Part shown: one piece after another, positions 1 to 9,225 of the stretch
Layout of the letters: each line of letters starts with the position of its first letter
How positions within the stretch are numbered: the stretch's first letter is position 1
From: JAEUOS01 sp046160545
GTDB lineage: Bacteria; Pseudomonadota; Gammaproteobacteria; Burkholderiales; JAEUOS01
Direction: 5' to 3'
Length of the DNA: 64,000 bases
NCBI GenBank assembly: GCA_046160545.1
Contig: JBJXGS010000113.1
Location: 9,714-73,713 of the forward strand
Notes under the pieces: model-generated
What the model saw: only the letters and a program-made list of their open reading frames with translations
Databases searched by the model: none
Told to the model about the DNA's origin: nothing
Translations under genes and position numbers: made by a program

Positions 1-950
1 GCCTTGACACCGAAGGCGGCGATGTCCTTCTCGACCTGGGCAAAGCTTTTCTGGTCGGCATCGCGCAGGATCGGAACCACGAGGCCGCGCGGGCTCCCCA
101 CTGCGATGCCGATGTCGAAGTAGCCGTGATAGACGATGTCGTTGCCGTCGACCGACGCATTGACCACCGGGTACTTCTTCAAGGCATAGACCGCCGCCTT
201 GACGAAGAATGACATGAAACCCAACTTGACGCCATGCTCTTTCTCGAATCGTTCGCCGTACTGCTTGCGCAGGTTCATGACCGGCTGCATGTTGACTTCG
301 TTGAACGTCGTGAGGATGGCGTTGGTCGCCTGCGATTCGATGAGGCGCTGCGCGACGCGCGCGCGCAAGCGTGACATCGGTACGCGCTGCTCTGGCCGGT
401 CGGCCAGGAACTGCAGGTTGACAGGCGCGCGCACCTCGGCGAGCGCCGGGCGCGCCGGCACCGCTGCAGCAGTAGCGGGAGTAGGCGCCGGCGCCGGAGT
501 CGCGGCCAGTGCATCGCCCTTGGTGATGCGTCCGTCGCGGCCGCTGCCGGCGACGCTGGCAGGATCGACGCCGCGTTCGGCCAGGATCTTGGCCGCTGCC
601 GGCATGGCCAGCGGCGCCATAACAGGTGCCGCAGGTGCCGCCTTCGCCGCGGGAGCGGACGGTGCCGCGGCCGGCACTGCCGGTGCCGATGCACCGGCGC
701 CTGCCGTGGCAGCAGTGTCGATACGTGCGATCACCTCGCCCGAAACCACGGTGCTGCCGTCGCCCCTGACGATTTCGACGAGCACTCCGGAATCGGGCGC
801 CGGCAGTTCCAGGACCACCTTGTCGGTCTCGACATCGATCAGGTTTTCGTCGCGCGTGACTGCTTCGCCGGCCTTCTTGTGCCATGCGAGCAAGGTCGCT
901 TCGGCCACCGACTCGGAGAGTTGCGGAACCTTGACTTCAAGTATTGCCAT
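1..950 (-). CDS. sucB: Dihydrolipoyl succinyltransferase E2 of 2-oxoglutarate dehydrogenase (3' part outside window)
   Basis: Core E2 of the 2-oxoglutarate dehydrogenase complex; it transfers the succinyl group from lipoamide to CoA. About 316 residues are visible and the frame runs open off the left edge. Residues 1 to about 78 form a lipoyl domain with the modified lysine at K44 in ETDKVVLE. An Ala/Pro-rich linker follows, then a peripheral subunit-binding domain around AAAKILAERGVDPASVAGSG, and then the start of the acyltransferase domain (VPMSRLRARVAQRL). The C-terminal HxxxDG active site lies outside. The gene starts 33 bases after sucA, so the two are co-transcribed. ETDK rather than ESDK around the lipoyl lysine fits SucB rather than AceF. 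Confidence 0.95.
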   Translation of the reverse strand, partial: MAILEVKVPQLSESVAEATLLAWHKKAGEAVTRDENLIDVETDKVVLELPAPDSGVLVEIVRGDGSTVVSGEVIARIDTAATAGAGASAPAVPAAAPSAPAAKAAPAAPVMAPLAMPAAAKILAERGVDPASVAGSGRDGRITKGDALAATPAPAPTPATAAAVPARPALAEVRAPVNLQFLADRPEQRVPMSRLRARVAQRLIESQATNAILTTFNEVNMQPVMNLRKQYGERFEKEHGVKLGFMSFFVKAAVYALKKYPVVNASVDGNDIVYHGYFDIGIAVGSPRGLVVPILRDADQKSFAQVEKDIAAFGVK

Positions 951-983
951 GTTGGATCTCTTTCCTTGTCTGTCCGTGTGCGG

Positions 984-3836
984 TCACTTGGTCAGGACCA
1001 CGCCCTTGGACTTGCCGAAGGCCTGCGCGATCAGCTGCTTTTGACGCTCGATGTGCTTGGCCATGTATCCGACAGCGGGCGAGGCCGATGCGGGACGCCC
1101 GGCATACGCAAGGGTCTGGCCGTCGCTCATGTTTTCAAGCAGATTGTGCTGGATCTGGAACCACGGCCCCTGGTTCTGCGGCTCGTCCTGGCACCAGACA
1201 ATCTCGGTCGCGTTGACGTATTTCTTGATCTCCGCGCCGAAAGCCTTGTGCGGAAACGGGTAGAGCTGCTCGATGCGCACGATCGCGCAATCGCCCCCCT
1301 TGCGCTCTGCGCGCGCCGCGACCAGGTCATAGTAGACCCGCCCGGAGCAGACGATGACGCGCTTGACCTTCTTCGCATCCAGCGAGCCGCTATCGCCGAT
1401 GACGGTCTCGAACTGACCGCGCGCCAGCTCGGTCAAGTCAGACACCGCCTCCTTGTGGCGCAACAGCGACTTGGGTGTAAAGATGACCAGCGGCTTGCGG
1501 AACAGGCGCACCATTTGCCGGCGCAACAGATGGAAGATCTGCGCCGGCGTCGTGGGCTGGACGACCTGGATGTTATGGTCGGCGGAGAGCTGCAGGAAGC
1601 GCTCGATGCGCGCCGAGGAATGCTCGGGGCCCTGGCCCTCGTAGCCGTGCGGGAGCATCAGCGTCAGGCCGCAGGCGCGTCCCCACTTGACTTCGCCGGA
1701 GGTGATGAACTGGTCGATCACCACCTGTGCGCCGTTGACGAAGTCACCGAACTGCGCTTCCCAGATCACCAGTGTGTTGGGTTCGGAAGCCGCGTAGCCG
1801 TACTCGAAGGCCAGCACCGCCTCCTCCGAAAGCACCGAGTCGATGACCGTGAAGGGCGCCTGCTTGTCCGAAACGTTGGCCAGCGGCACGTAGCTGCCCG
1901 AGTCCCAGCGTTCGCGGTTCTGGTCGTGCAGCACCGCGTGACGATGGGTGAACGTGCCGCGCCCGCTGTCCTGTCCGGTGATGCGTACCGCATAACCCGA
2001 AGCCACCAGCGAGGCCATCGCGAGGTGCTCGCCCATGCCCCAGTCCAGCGGCGCCTCGCCGCGCCCCATGCGGCGACGGTTGGTCATGAGCGTCTCGACC
2101 AAGGGGTGCATCTTGAAGTCGGCTGGAACCGTGGTGACGCGCTCGGCCAGGCGCTTCAATTCCGCCAGCGGCAGCGCCGTGTCGGCCGCATCGGTCCATT
2201 TCTTGTTGAGAAACGGCATCCAGTCGACTGCGTACTTGCTCTTGAAGTCCGACAGCACGTACTCGACCGTCGACTTGCCCTCGTCCATGAGGTCGCGAAA
2301 GTCCTTGACCATGCGCTCGGGTTCGTCGGCTTTGAGAATGCCCTGCGCGACGAGTTTTTCTCCGTACAGTTTGCGCGTTCCCGGATGCTTGCCGATGCGC
2401 TTGTACATGAGTGGCTGGGTCAGCGCCGGGGTGTCCTGTTCGTTGTGTCCCAGCTTCCTGAAGCAGACGATGTCGACGACGATGTCCTTCTTGAACTCGG
2501 CACGGAAATCCAGCGCGATCTGCGTGGCGAACACCACCGCCTCCGGGTCGTCGCCGTTGACGTGCAGCACCGGTGCTTCGATCATCTTGACAACGTCCGA
2601 GCAGTAGAGCGTCGAACGCGAATCGCGCGGATCCGAGGTCGTGAAGCCGATCTGGTTGTTGATGACGATGTGCACCGTGCCGTGCGTGCCGTAGCCGCGC
2701 GTCTGCGCCAGGTTGAGGGTCTCCATGACGACGCCCTGCCCGGCGAATGCAGCGTCGCCGTGCACCAGGATGGGCAGGACCTGCGAGCCGTCCTTGTCGC
2801 CGCGCCGGTCCATGCGCGCCTTGCACGAACCCTCCACGACCGGATTGACGATCTCCAGGTGCGACGGATTGAACGCCAGGCTCAGATGCACCGGCCCGCC
2901 AGGTGTCGAGATGTCGGAGGAGAAGCCCTTGTGATACTTGACGTCGCCGGCCGGCAGGTCGTCGACATGCAGACCCTCGAACTCCTCGAAGAGGTCCTTG
3001 GGCATCTTGCCCAGGGTGTTGACCAGCACGTTCAGGCGTCCGCGGTGCGCCATGCCGATGACGATCTCCTGCACGCCACGCTGCCCGGCGCGCTGGATCA
3101 GTTCGTCGATCGAGGCGATGAAGGACTCGCCGCCTTCCAGGGAAAAGCGCTTCTGGCCTACGTACCTGGTATGGAGGTAGCGCTCGAGGCCCTCGGCCGC
3201 AGTCAGGCGCTCAAGAATGTGCAATTTTTGTTGCGCATCGAAACGCGGTGTTGCGCGCGTCGATTCGAGGCGCTGCTGCATCCAGCGTTTCTGGTGCGGA
3301 TCGCTGTACATGAACTCCGCGCCGATGGTCCCGCAGTAGGTCTCACGCAGCCCCTGGACGATCTCGCGCAGGGTCATTTCCTCGCGCCCGAAGTACAGCG
3401 ACTGGGCGTTGAAGGTCATGTCCATGTCGGCTTCGGTCAGGTCATAGAAGCCGGGCTCGAGTTCCGGAATCGCCGGGCGCTCCTGGCGCTTGAGCGGATC
3501 CAGGTCCGCCCAGCGGTTGCCGAGAAAGCGATACGCGGCGACCAGTTGCTGTACATAAACCTGCTTGCGGGCGATCGACAGGTCAACCGTCGAGCCGCCT
3601 TGCGGGCGCAAGGTGCCTTCCTTGGCGCGCAGGGCGAACGACTCGACCACGGGGGCGTGGGCAACGTCGCGCCCGTTGTCGCCATCGCCGCCAGGGACGA
3701 CTTGCAGGGCGTCAAAGTAGGCGCGCCAGTTTTCGGGCACGGAACCCGGATTGTCCAGGTAGCTTTCGTAAAGCTCTTCGACGTACGGGGCGTTGCCGCC
3801 GAACAGATAGGAGTTGGACTGAAGCTGCTTCATCAT
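984..3836 (-). CDS. sucA: 2-oxoglutarate dehydrogenase E1 component
   Basis: Thiamine-diphosphate-dependent E1 that decarboxylates 2-oxoglutarate and succinylates the lipoyl arm of SucB. About 950 residues, close to the E. coli length of 933. The N-terminus has the family pattern SNSYLFGGNAPYVEELYESYL, which docks E1 to the complex. The diphosphate/Mg site region GDAAFAGQGVVMETLNL and the INNQIGFTTSDP segment are visible mid-protein. The ATG at 3836 is preferred because AAGG lies 8 bases upstream; an in-frame GTG at 3845 would add three residues. It lies 263 bases downstream of gltA, so it may also have its own promoter. Confidence 0.97.
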   Translation of the reverse strand: MMKQLQSNSYLFGGNAPYVEELYESYLDNPGSVPENWRAYFDALQVVPGGDGDNGRDVAHAPVVESFALRAKEGTLRPQGGSTVDLSIARKQVYVQQLVAAYRFLGNRWADLDPLKRQERPAIPELEPGFYDLTEADMDMTFNAQSLYFGREEMTLREIVQGLRETYCGTIGAEFMYSDPHQKRWMQQRLESTRATPRFDAQQKLHILERLTAAEGLERYLHTRYVGQKRFSLEGGESFIASIDELIQRAGQRGVQEIVIGMAHRGRLNVLVNTLGKMPKDLFEEFEGLHVDDLPAGDVKYHKGFSSDISTPGGPVHLSLAFNPSHLEIVNPVVEGSCKARMDRRGDKDGSQVLPILVHGDAAFAGQGVVMETLNLAQTRGYGTHGTVHIVINNQIGFTTSDPRDSRSTLYCSDVVKMIEAPVLHVNGDDPEAVVFATQIALDFRAEFKKDIVVDIVCFRKLGHNEQDTPALTQPLMYKRIGKHPGTRKLYGEKLVAQGILKADEPERMVKDFRDLMDEGKSTVEYVLSDFKSKYAVDWMPFLNKKWTDAADTALPLAELKRLAERVTTVPADFKMHPLVETLMTNRRRMGRGEAPLDWGMGEHLAMASLVASGYAVRITGQDSGRGTFTHRHAVLHDQNRERWDSGSYVPLANVSDKQAPFTVIDSVLSEEAVLAFEYGYAASEPNTLVIWEAQFGDFVNGAQVVIDQFITSGEVKWGRACGLTLMLPHGYEGQGPEHSSARIERFLQLSADHNIQVVQPTTPAQIFHLLRRQMVRLFRKPLVIFTPKSLLRHKEAVSDLTELARGQFETVIGDSGSLDAKKVKRVIVCSGRVYYDLVAARAERKGGDCAIVRIEQLYPFPHKAFGAEIKKYVNATEIVWCQDEPQNQGPWFQIQHNLLENMSDGQTLAYAGRPASASPAVGYMAKHIERQKQLIAQAFGKSKGVVLTK

Positions 3837-4075
3837 GGCGTTCACCTTGGTCGAGTTTCTCGATTGAGTGCGGGCCGCGCATTTCGATTGCGCTTGCCCC
3901 CCCGCGCGTCCGGCCGCGCCAGTCGCTTGGAGTGCCGCCGTCCCTCGAGGAGACGGGCGAGTTCGAATTGTCGGTCGCTTATTGCATGTGGCCGGCCGGG
4001 AGCCTCATCACTGGCTTCGTCAATGGCAGCGCAACGAGCTTAGCATGATGATTTGCAGGTTCCATCGTTGAAACA

Positions 4076-4100
4076 GGGCCTGGAAGCACCGCCAAGGCCC
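4076..4100 (-). terminator. Possible weak hairpin at the end of gltA
   Basis: Read on the minus strand, a GGGCCT / AGGCCC inverted repeat (6 bp stem, 13-base loop) begins at the gltA stop codon and is followed by TGTTT. The U-tract is short, so it may attenuate rather than end transcription into sucAB. The rest of the 263-base gltA-sucA gap (3837-4099) holds no open frame and no convincing promoter. Confidence 0.3.
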
Positions 4101-5419
4101 TACTTGCGCGCCGCCAGCGGCGGGACGTCGCGTCGCGCGCTGCCGATGAAAAGCTGGCGCGGCCGGCCGATCTTCTGCTCCGGGTCGGAGATCATCTCGT
4201 TCCACTGCGCAATCCAGCCGACCGTGCGCGCCAGCGCGAAGATGCCGGTGAAGAGCGACACCGGGATGCCAAGTGCGCGTTGCACGATACCGGAATAGAA
4301 ATCGACGTTCGGGTAGAGCTTGCGCTTGACGAAATAATCGTCCTCAAGCGCGATCTTTTCCAGCGCCATGGCCAGCTTGAACAAGGGGTCGTCGTGCAGC
4401 CCCAGTTCGGCCAGCACTTCGTGGCAGGTCTCGCGCATCAGCTTGGCGCGCGGATCGTAGTTCTTGTAGACCCGGTGCCCGAAGCCCATCAGCTTGACAT
4501 CGGAGTTCTTGTCCTTGACGCGGGTGATGAATTCGCCGATACGTTCGACACCGCCCTGGCGCTGGATGTCGAAAAGCATGTTGAGCGCGGCCTCGTTGGC
4601 CCCGCCGTGCGCCGGCCCCCACAGGCAGGCAATGCCCGCGGCGATGCAGGCGAACGGGTTGGCCCCGGAAGACCCCGACAGGCGGACCGTCGAGGTAGAC
4701 GCGTTCTGCTCGTGGTCTGCGTGCAGGATGAAAATGCGATCCAGCGCACGCACCATGACGTCGTTGGACTTGTAGTCCTCGGCCGGGACGGCAAACATCA
4801 TGCGCATGAAGTTGGCCGTGTAGGACAGGTCGTTGCGCGGATAGATGAAGGGCTGGCCGATCGAGTACTTGTAGGCCATCGCCACCAGCGTGGGCAGCTT
4901 GGCGATCAGGCGGATCGCTGACACCTCGCGGTGATGGGCGTCGTTGATGTCCAGCGAGTCGTGATAGAAGGCCGACAGGGCGCCGACCGAGCCGACCAGC
5001 ACGGCCATCGGGTGCGCGTCACGACGAAAGCCGCGAAAGAACTGCTGCATCTGTTCATGCACCATGGTATGGCGCGTGACCAGGTTGACGAAATCGGTCT
5101 TCTGGCCGGCATTCGGCAGTTCGCCGTTGAGCAGGAGGTAACAGGTCTCAAGGAAGTCGCACTGCACCGCCAGTTGCTCGATCGGATAGCCGCGGTACAG
5201 GAGTTCGCCCTTGTCGCCGTCGATGTAGGTGATCGACGAGTTGCACGACGCGGTGGACATGAAACCGGGGTCATAGGTGAACTTGCCGGTCTTGCCGTAC
5301 AGCGCGCGTATGTCGACCACGTCCGGGCCGATACTGCCCTTGTAGACGGGCAGGTCCAACGCCGGGGTACCGTCGGAAAAGCTCAAAGTTGCCTTGGTGT
5401 CACTGGGTGTCATGCTCAT
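4100..5419 (-). CDS. gltA: Citrate synthase (type II)
   Basis: Condenses acetyl-CoA and oxaloacetate to citrate, the entry step of the TCA cycle. It has 439 residues, typical for the hexameric NADH-sensitive Gram-negative type. The catalytic histidines are visible in GPAHGGANEAAL and GFGHRVYKNYDPR, and the catalytic aspartate in NVDFYSG. The ATG at 5419 has GGAG six bases upstream, which fixes the start. It sits between sdhE and sucA in the same orientation. It is clearly distinct from the shorter prpC-encoded 2-methylcitrate synthase on the other side of the cluster. Confidence 0.97.
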   Translation of the reverse strand: MSMTPSDTKATLSFSDGTPALDLPVYKGSIGPDVVDIRALYGKTGKFTYDPGFMSTASCNSSITYIDGDKGELLYRGYPIEQLAVQCDFLETCYLLLNGELPNAGQKTDFVNLVTRHTMVHEQMQQFFRGFRRDAHPMAVLVGSVGALSAFYHDSLDINDAHHREVSAIRLIAKLPTLVAMAYKYSIGQPFIYPRNDLSYTANFMRMMFAVPAEDYKSNDVMVRALDRIFILHADHEQNASTSTVRLSGSSGANPFACIAAGIACLWGPAHGGANEAALNMLFDIQRQGGVERIGEFITRVKDKNSDVKLMGFGHRVYKNYDPRAKLMRETCHEVLAELGLHDDPLFKLAMALEKIALEDDYFVKRKLYPNVDFYSGIVQRALGIPVSLFTGIFALARTVGWIAQWNEMISDPEQKIGRPRQLFIGSARRDVPPLAARK

Positions 5420-5462
5420 GATGTACTCCGGCGGGGGTAATGTTCTTCCGAAGAGAAGCGCG

Positions 5463-5735
5463 CTAGTTTACGGGCACCTGCAAAGCATCGTCCTGACGCA
5501 GGTTTGCCAGGACCGCATGCACCGCGGGCGGCGCGCCGGGAGCAAGCGCCGCACGCCCGGAGATCAGGTCCCAGAGATCACCGTCGGCCAGGTCGAGCAG
5601 GTGGTTCAAAGCCGCGGCGGCGGAATCATCGAGCGCGGCGCCGTGGCGCTCGAAGAACGCTCCCAACGCAAGGTCATTCTCGAGCAGGCCGCGACGAGCG
5701 CGCCACTTGAGGCGGGAGTAATCGACAGGATCCAT
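5463..5735 (-). CDS. sdhE: FAD assembly factor SdhE (YgfY/Sdh5 family)
   Basis: Small 90-residue cytoplasmic protein that promotes covalent attachment of FAD to SdhA. The family signature RRGLLEND occurs near the N-terminus (canonical RRGMxExD), followed by an acidic helical bundle. It lies 25 bases after sdhB and 43 bases before gltA. This placement directly after the succinate dehydrogenase genes supports the assignment. Confidence 0.92.
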   Translation of the reverse strand: MDPVDYSRLKWRARRGLLENDLALGAFFERHGAALDDSAAAALNHLLDLADGDLWDLISGRAALAPGAPPAVHAVLANLRQDDALQVPVN

Positions 5736-5760
5736 CTGCGGCCTCGACCTGGCACCCGGC

Positions 5761-6456
5761 CTAGACGGCGCGGCGCACCATCATTTCCTTGATCTTGCCG
5801 ATCGCCAGGGTCGGATTCAACCCCTTGGGACAGACGTCCACGCAATTCATGATGGTGTGGCAGCGGAACAGGCGGTACGGGTCCTCGAGGTTGTCAAGGC
5901 GCTCGGCGGTAGCCTGGTCGCGCGTGTCGGCGATGAAGCGGTAGGCCTGCAGGAGGCCTGCGGGGCCGACGAACTTGTCCGGGTTCCACCAGAACGAGGG
6001 GCACGATGTAGAACAGGACGCGCACAGGATGCACTCGTAGAGGCCGTTCAATTCCTCGCGTTCCTCGGGCGACTGCAAACGCTCTTTTTCGGGCGGCTGG
6101 TCATGGTTGATCACGTAAGGCGTGATCGAGTGGTACTGTTTGAAGAACTGCGTCATGTCGACGATGAGGTCGCGGATCACCGGCAGCCCAGGCAGCGGGC
6201 GCAGCACGATGGGTTCGGCAAGATCCTTGACGTCGATCAGACAGGCCAGGCCGTTCTTGCCATTGATGTTCATCGCATCCGAACCGCACACGCCTTCGCG
6301 GCAGGAACGCCGGAACGAAAAACTGTCATCGACCGACTTCAGGCGCACAAGTGCATCGAGCAGCTTCAAGTCGGTGGGTTCGAGTTCGACGTCGTAGTCC
6401 TGCATGCGCGGCACGGCGTCGCGGTCGGGGTCGTAGCGGTAGATCGAGAATTTCAT
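5761..6456 (-). CDS. sdhB: Succinate dehydrogenase iron-sulfur subunit
   Basis: Electron-transfer subunit of complex II, passing electrons from SdhA flavin to quinone. It has 231 residues. The N-terminal ferredoxin domain carries the [2Fe-2S] ligands in CREGVCGSDAMN with a later cysteine in GLAC. The C-terminal domain has CILCASCSTSCPSFWWN and CHTIMNCVDVCPKGLNP for the [4Fe-4S] and [3Fe-4S] clusters. All ligands are present. It is spaced 24 bases from sdhA within the operon. Confidence 0.98.
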   Translation of the reverse strand: MKFSIYRYDPDRDAVPRMQDYDVELEPTDLKLLDALVRLKSVDDSFSFRRSCREGVCGSDAMNINGKNGLACLIDVKDLAEPIVLRPLPGLPVIRDLIVDMTQFFKQYHSITPYVINHDQPPEKERLQSPEEREELNGLYECILCASCSTSCPSFWWNPDKFVGPAGLLQAYRFIADTRDQATAERLDNLEDPYRLFRCHTIMNCVDVCPKGLNPTLAIGKIKEMMVRRAV

Positions 6457-6480
6457 GGCGACTATGAGTGTGTTTGCGCG

Positions 6481-8271
6481 TCAGTAGGTGCGTGCCTTGG
6501 GCGGGATCGATTCAACGGTGAGCGGCTTCATGTTCACCGGCTTGTAATCAAGCCGGTCGCCCTCCTTGAACCACAGCGTGTGCTTGAGCCAGTTAGCATC
6601 ATCGCGCCCGCCCGGGGTCGCCTCGGTATCGGGATAGTCATCGCGACTGTGTGCGCCGCGGCTTTCCTTGCGTGCCTCGGCCGAGACCATGGTCGAGCGC
6701 GCCACCTCGATGAGGTTCTCGACCTCAAGCGCCTCGATGCGCGCGGTGTTGAAGACCTTGCTCTTGTCGGCGATCTCCATGTTGGCAACCTTCTCGGCCA
6801 CCGCCTTGATTTTCTCGACACCTTCCTTGAGCATGTCCGGAAAGCGGAATACGCCGCAATGGCGCTGCATGATGCGTTGCAGCTCCGCGCGGGTCTCGTG
6901 AACGCCTGTGCCACCCTTGCGGTTGTTCAATCGATCGAGACGGTCCATGGTCACAGCGCCGGCGTCCGTGGGCAGATTGCGATGGCCGGAGTTGCTCTTC
7001 AAATAGGTGACCATCGAATCGCCGGCCGCTTTGCCGAAGACCAGCAGGTCGGTCAGGGAATTGGTGCCGAGGCGATTGGCGCCGTGAACCGAGGCACAAG
7101 CGCACTCGCCGGCTGCGTAGAAACCCTCGACAACCGCGCTGGTATCGCCGCCACGCGGCGCGACAACCTCGCCCTTGTAGTTGGTGGGAATGCCACCCAT
7201 CTGATAGTGACAGGTGGGCACGACCGGGATCGGGTCCTTGGCCGGGTCGACGTTGGCGAACTTCTTGGCGATCTCGCGAATACCGGGCAGGCGCTTGTCT
7301 ATGGTTTCCGGGCCGAGGTGGTCGAGCTTGAGAAGCACATAGTCGCCATCCTTGCCCGCACCACGCCCCTCATTGATCTCGGTGACCATGGCGCGCGACA
7401 CCACATCGCGAGAGGCCAGGTCCTTGGCATTCGGAGCGTAGCGCTCCATGAAGCGTTCACCGTTCTTGTTGAGCAGATAGCCGCCCTCGCCGCGCACGCC
7501 TTCGGTGATCAGCACCCCGGCGCCGGCAACACCGGTCGGGTGGAACTGCCAGAACTCCATGTCTTCCAGGGGAATGCCGGCACGCGCCGCCATGCCGCAG
7601 CCGTCACCGGTGTTGATGAAGGCATTGGTCGAGGAGGCGTAGATGCGACCTGCCCCGCCGGTGGCGAAGAGGGTGGCACGCCCCTGCAGAATCATGGTCT
7701 CGCCGGTTTCCATCTCGAGCGCGGTGACGCCCAGTACTGCGCCGTCGACCGGGTCGCGGATGATGTCAAGCGCCATCCACTCCACAAAAAACTGGGTATT
7801 GGCGCGCACGTTGCGCTGGTACAGGGTATGCAGCATCGCGTGGCCGGTGCGATCAGCCGCACAGCAGGAACGCTGCACGGGCGGACCCGCGCCCATGTTC
7901 TGCATGTGCCCGCCAAAAGGCCTCTGGTAAATCGTGCCATCCTCGTTGCGATCGAAGGGCATGCCGTAATGCTCGAGCTCGATGACGCACTTGGGTGCTT
8001 CCTGCGCCAGAAACTCGGCCGCGTCCTGATCGGTGAGCCAGTCACCGCCCTTGACCGTGTCATACATGTGCCACTGCCAGGAGTCCGGCCCCATGTTGCC
8101 CAGCGACGCGCCCACTCCGCCTTGCGCTGCGACGGTGTGGGAACGGGTCGGAAACACCTTGGACAGCACGGCCACCTTGAGGCCGGCTTCAGCCAACTGC
8201 AGGGCGCCGCGCAGGCCGGCGCCGCCTGCGCCCACGATCACTGCATCAAATTTGCGTACCGTCAATGGCAT
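6481..8271 (-). CDS. sdhA: Succinate dehydrogenase flavoprotein subunit
   Basis: Catalytic subunit that oxidises succinate to fumarate using covalently bound FAD. It has 596 residues, the usual length. The dinucleotide fold GAGGAGLRGAL is at the N-terminus. The histidine that anchors FAD is in SHTVAAQGGV, and the active-site region ends with GANRLGTNSL. It is followed by sdhB and sdhE, the latter encoding the factor that flavinylates this protein. Confidence 0.98.
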   Translation of the reverse strand: MPLTVRKFDAVIVGAGGAGLRGALQLAEAGLKVAVLSKVFPTRSHTVAAQGGVGASLGNMGPDSWQWHMYDTVKGGDWLTDQDAAEFLAQEAPKCVIELEHYGMPFDRNEDGTIYQRPFGGHMQNMGAGPPVQRSCCAADRTGHAMLHTLYQRNVRANTQFFVEWMALDIIRDPVDGAVLGVTALEMETGETMILQGRATLFATGGAGRIYASSTNAFINTGDGCGMAARAGIPLEDMEFWQFHPTGVAGAGVLITEGVRGEGGYLLNKNGERFMERYAPNAKDLASRDVVSRAMVTEINEGRGAGKDGDYVLLKLDHLGPETIDKRLPGIREIAKKFANVDPAKDPIPVVPTCHYQMGGIPTNYKGEVVAPRGGDTSAVVEGFYAAGECACASVHGANRLGTNSLTDLLVFGKAAGDSMVTYLKSNSGHRNLPTDAGAVTMDRLDRLNNRKGGTGVHETRAELQRIMQRHCGVFRFPDMLKEGVEKIKAVAEKVANMEIADKSKVFNTARIEALEVENLIEVARSTMVSAEARKESRGAHSRDDYPDTEATPGGRDDANWLKHTLWFKEGDRLDYKPVNMKPLTVESIPPKARTY

Positions 8272-8293
8272 TGCTGTGTGCTTTCGTCGCTCT

Positions 8294-8641
8294 TCAACGC
8301 AAAAAAATCCGCAACGCCCAGACGCCGCAGGCGGCCAGCCAGACGATGGTTCCCACCTGCAATACCAAGCGCAGGCTGGTTGGTTTCACATAGTCCATCC
8401 AGATGTCGCGTACGCCGACCCAAGCGTGATAGAGGAGGCAGGCGATGAAGGTCAGTGTGGCCAGTTTCATCCACTGCGGCGCGAAAATTTCCTGCCAGCC
8501 GACATGTCCGACAGGCTTGCGCCACAGGAGCAATGCCAGAAACGCCAGGGTGTAGAGCGCCATCAATACCGCTGTGACGCGCTGTGCGAGCCAATCGCGC
8601 AGTCCATAGTGCGCGCCGACGACGATGCGTTGATTTGCCAT
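8294..8641 (-). CDS. sdhD: Succinate dehydrogenase membrane anchor subunit D
   Basis: Small hydrophobic protein of 115 residues that with SdhC anchors complex II and forms the quinone and haem b site. Three membrane segments can be read (AVLMALYTLAFLALLL, LATLTFIACLLYHAWVG, IVWLAACGVWALRIFL). The histidine in LLYHAWVGVRDIWMDY is the likely haem ligand. It lies between sdhC and sdhA with 19 and 22 base gaps. Confidence 0.93.
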   Translation of the reverse strand: MANQRIVVGAHYGLRDWLAQRVTAVLMALYTLAFLALLLWRKPVGHVGWQEIFAPQWMKLATLTFIACLLYHAWVGVRDIWMDYVKPTSLRLVLQVGTIVWLAACGVWALRIFLR

Positions 8642-8660
8642 TCGTTCCGACCTCGAACCC

Positions 8661-9056
8661 TTAGAAAAGAAGGCGCCAGACCACCAGACCGGTCAAGGGC
8701 AGGCTGATCCAGAAAACCGCAGCAGCGCCGGCACGCGCTGCCGGCAACGTGATGCCTTTGTGCATGTCCAGCAACAGAAACCGTATGCCGGCGCAGAAAT
8801 GGTGCAGGTACGCCCAGATGAGGCCGGCCATGACCACCTTGACCCACCAGAGCGACATGGCCTTGGCGACCGTTTCATACGCGGTCGCCTGCCCCAGGCT
8901 CATGTCGAGCAGCTTGAGCAGGAGGGGCAGGAAAAGGAAGAGCCCGGCACCGCTGACGCGATGCAGGATCGAGACCCAGCCTGGCAGCGGCAGGCGGATC
9001 TTCATCAAGTCGAGGTGCTTGGGACGCGGTTTGGGGGGATTCGCGATCGAAGTCAT
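8661..9056 (-). CDS. sdhC: Succinate dehydrogenase cytochrome b556 subunit C
   Basis: Membrane subunit of complex II, 131 residues, first gene of the sdh operon. The family motif HRVSGAGLF is present in the first membrane helix, and the second helix carries HHFCAGIRFLLLD with the haem-ligand histidine. Three membrane segments are predicted by eye. The start at 9056 gives a leader of about 100 bases from the likely -10 element at 9171-9176. Confidence 0.94.
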   Translation of the reverse strand: MTSIANPPKPRPKHLDLMKIRLPLPGWVSILHRVSGAGLFLFLPLLLKLLDMSLGQATAYETVAKAMSLWWVKVVMAGLIWAYLHHFCAGIRFLLLDMHKGITLPAARAGAAAVFWISLPLTGLVVWRLLF

Positions 9057-9170
9057 TCCAGGAAGCTTGCTCGAGAGACAGCGCGGTGGAATATGCGGGT
9101 GCCGCCCTGTCGCGCCAGGCCACGATTACAAAGCGGCGCGGCGCGCGCCTGAAATATTGCGCGGCAACAA

Positions 9171-9176
9171 AGTATA
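9171..9176 (-). promoter_or_regulatory. Candidate -10 of the sdh operon promoter
   Basis: On the minus strand TATACT occurs here, one base from the TATAAT consensus, inside an otherwise GC-rich 169-base gap between the GntR gene and sdhC. No good -35 hexamer lies at the right distance, which suggests activator dependence or an unusual promoter. Transcription from here would give a leader of roughly 105-110 bases before the sdhC ATG. Confidence 0.45.
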
Positions 9177-9225
9177 GCAAGGAGACCGCCGCCACCGATC
9201 CTGCGAACACGCAGCCGCATGCAGG

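Noticed and set aside
879..4043. Long plus-strand open frame (1054 codons) opposite sucA
   Set aside because: It lies antisense to a clear sucA gene and its translation has Arg/Ala/Val/His-rich composition typical of antisense frames in high-GC DNA, with no recognisable domain.
5857..8448. Plus-strand open frame of 863 codons opposite sdhB, sdhA and sdhD
   Set aside because: Antisense to three well-supported succinate dehydrogenase genes; no domain or start signal.
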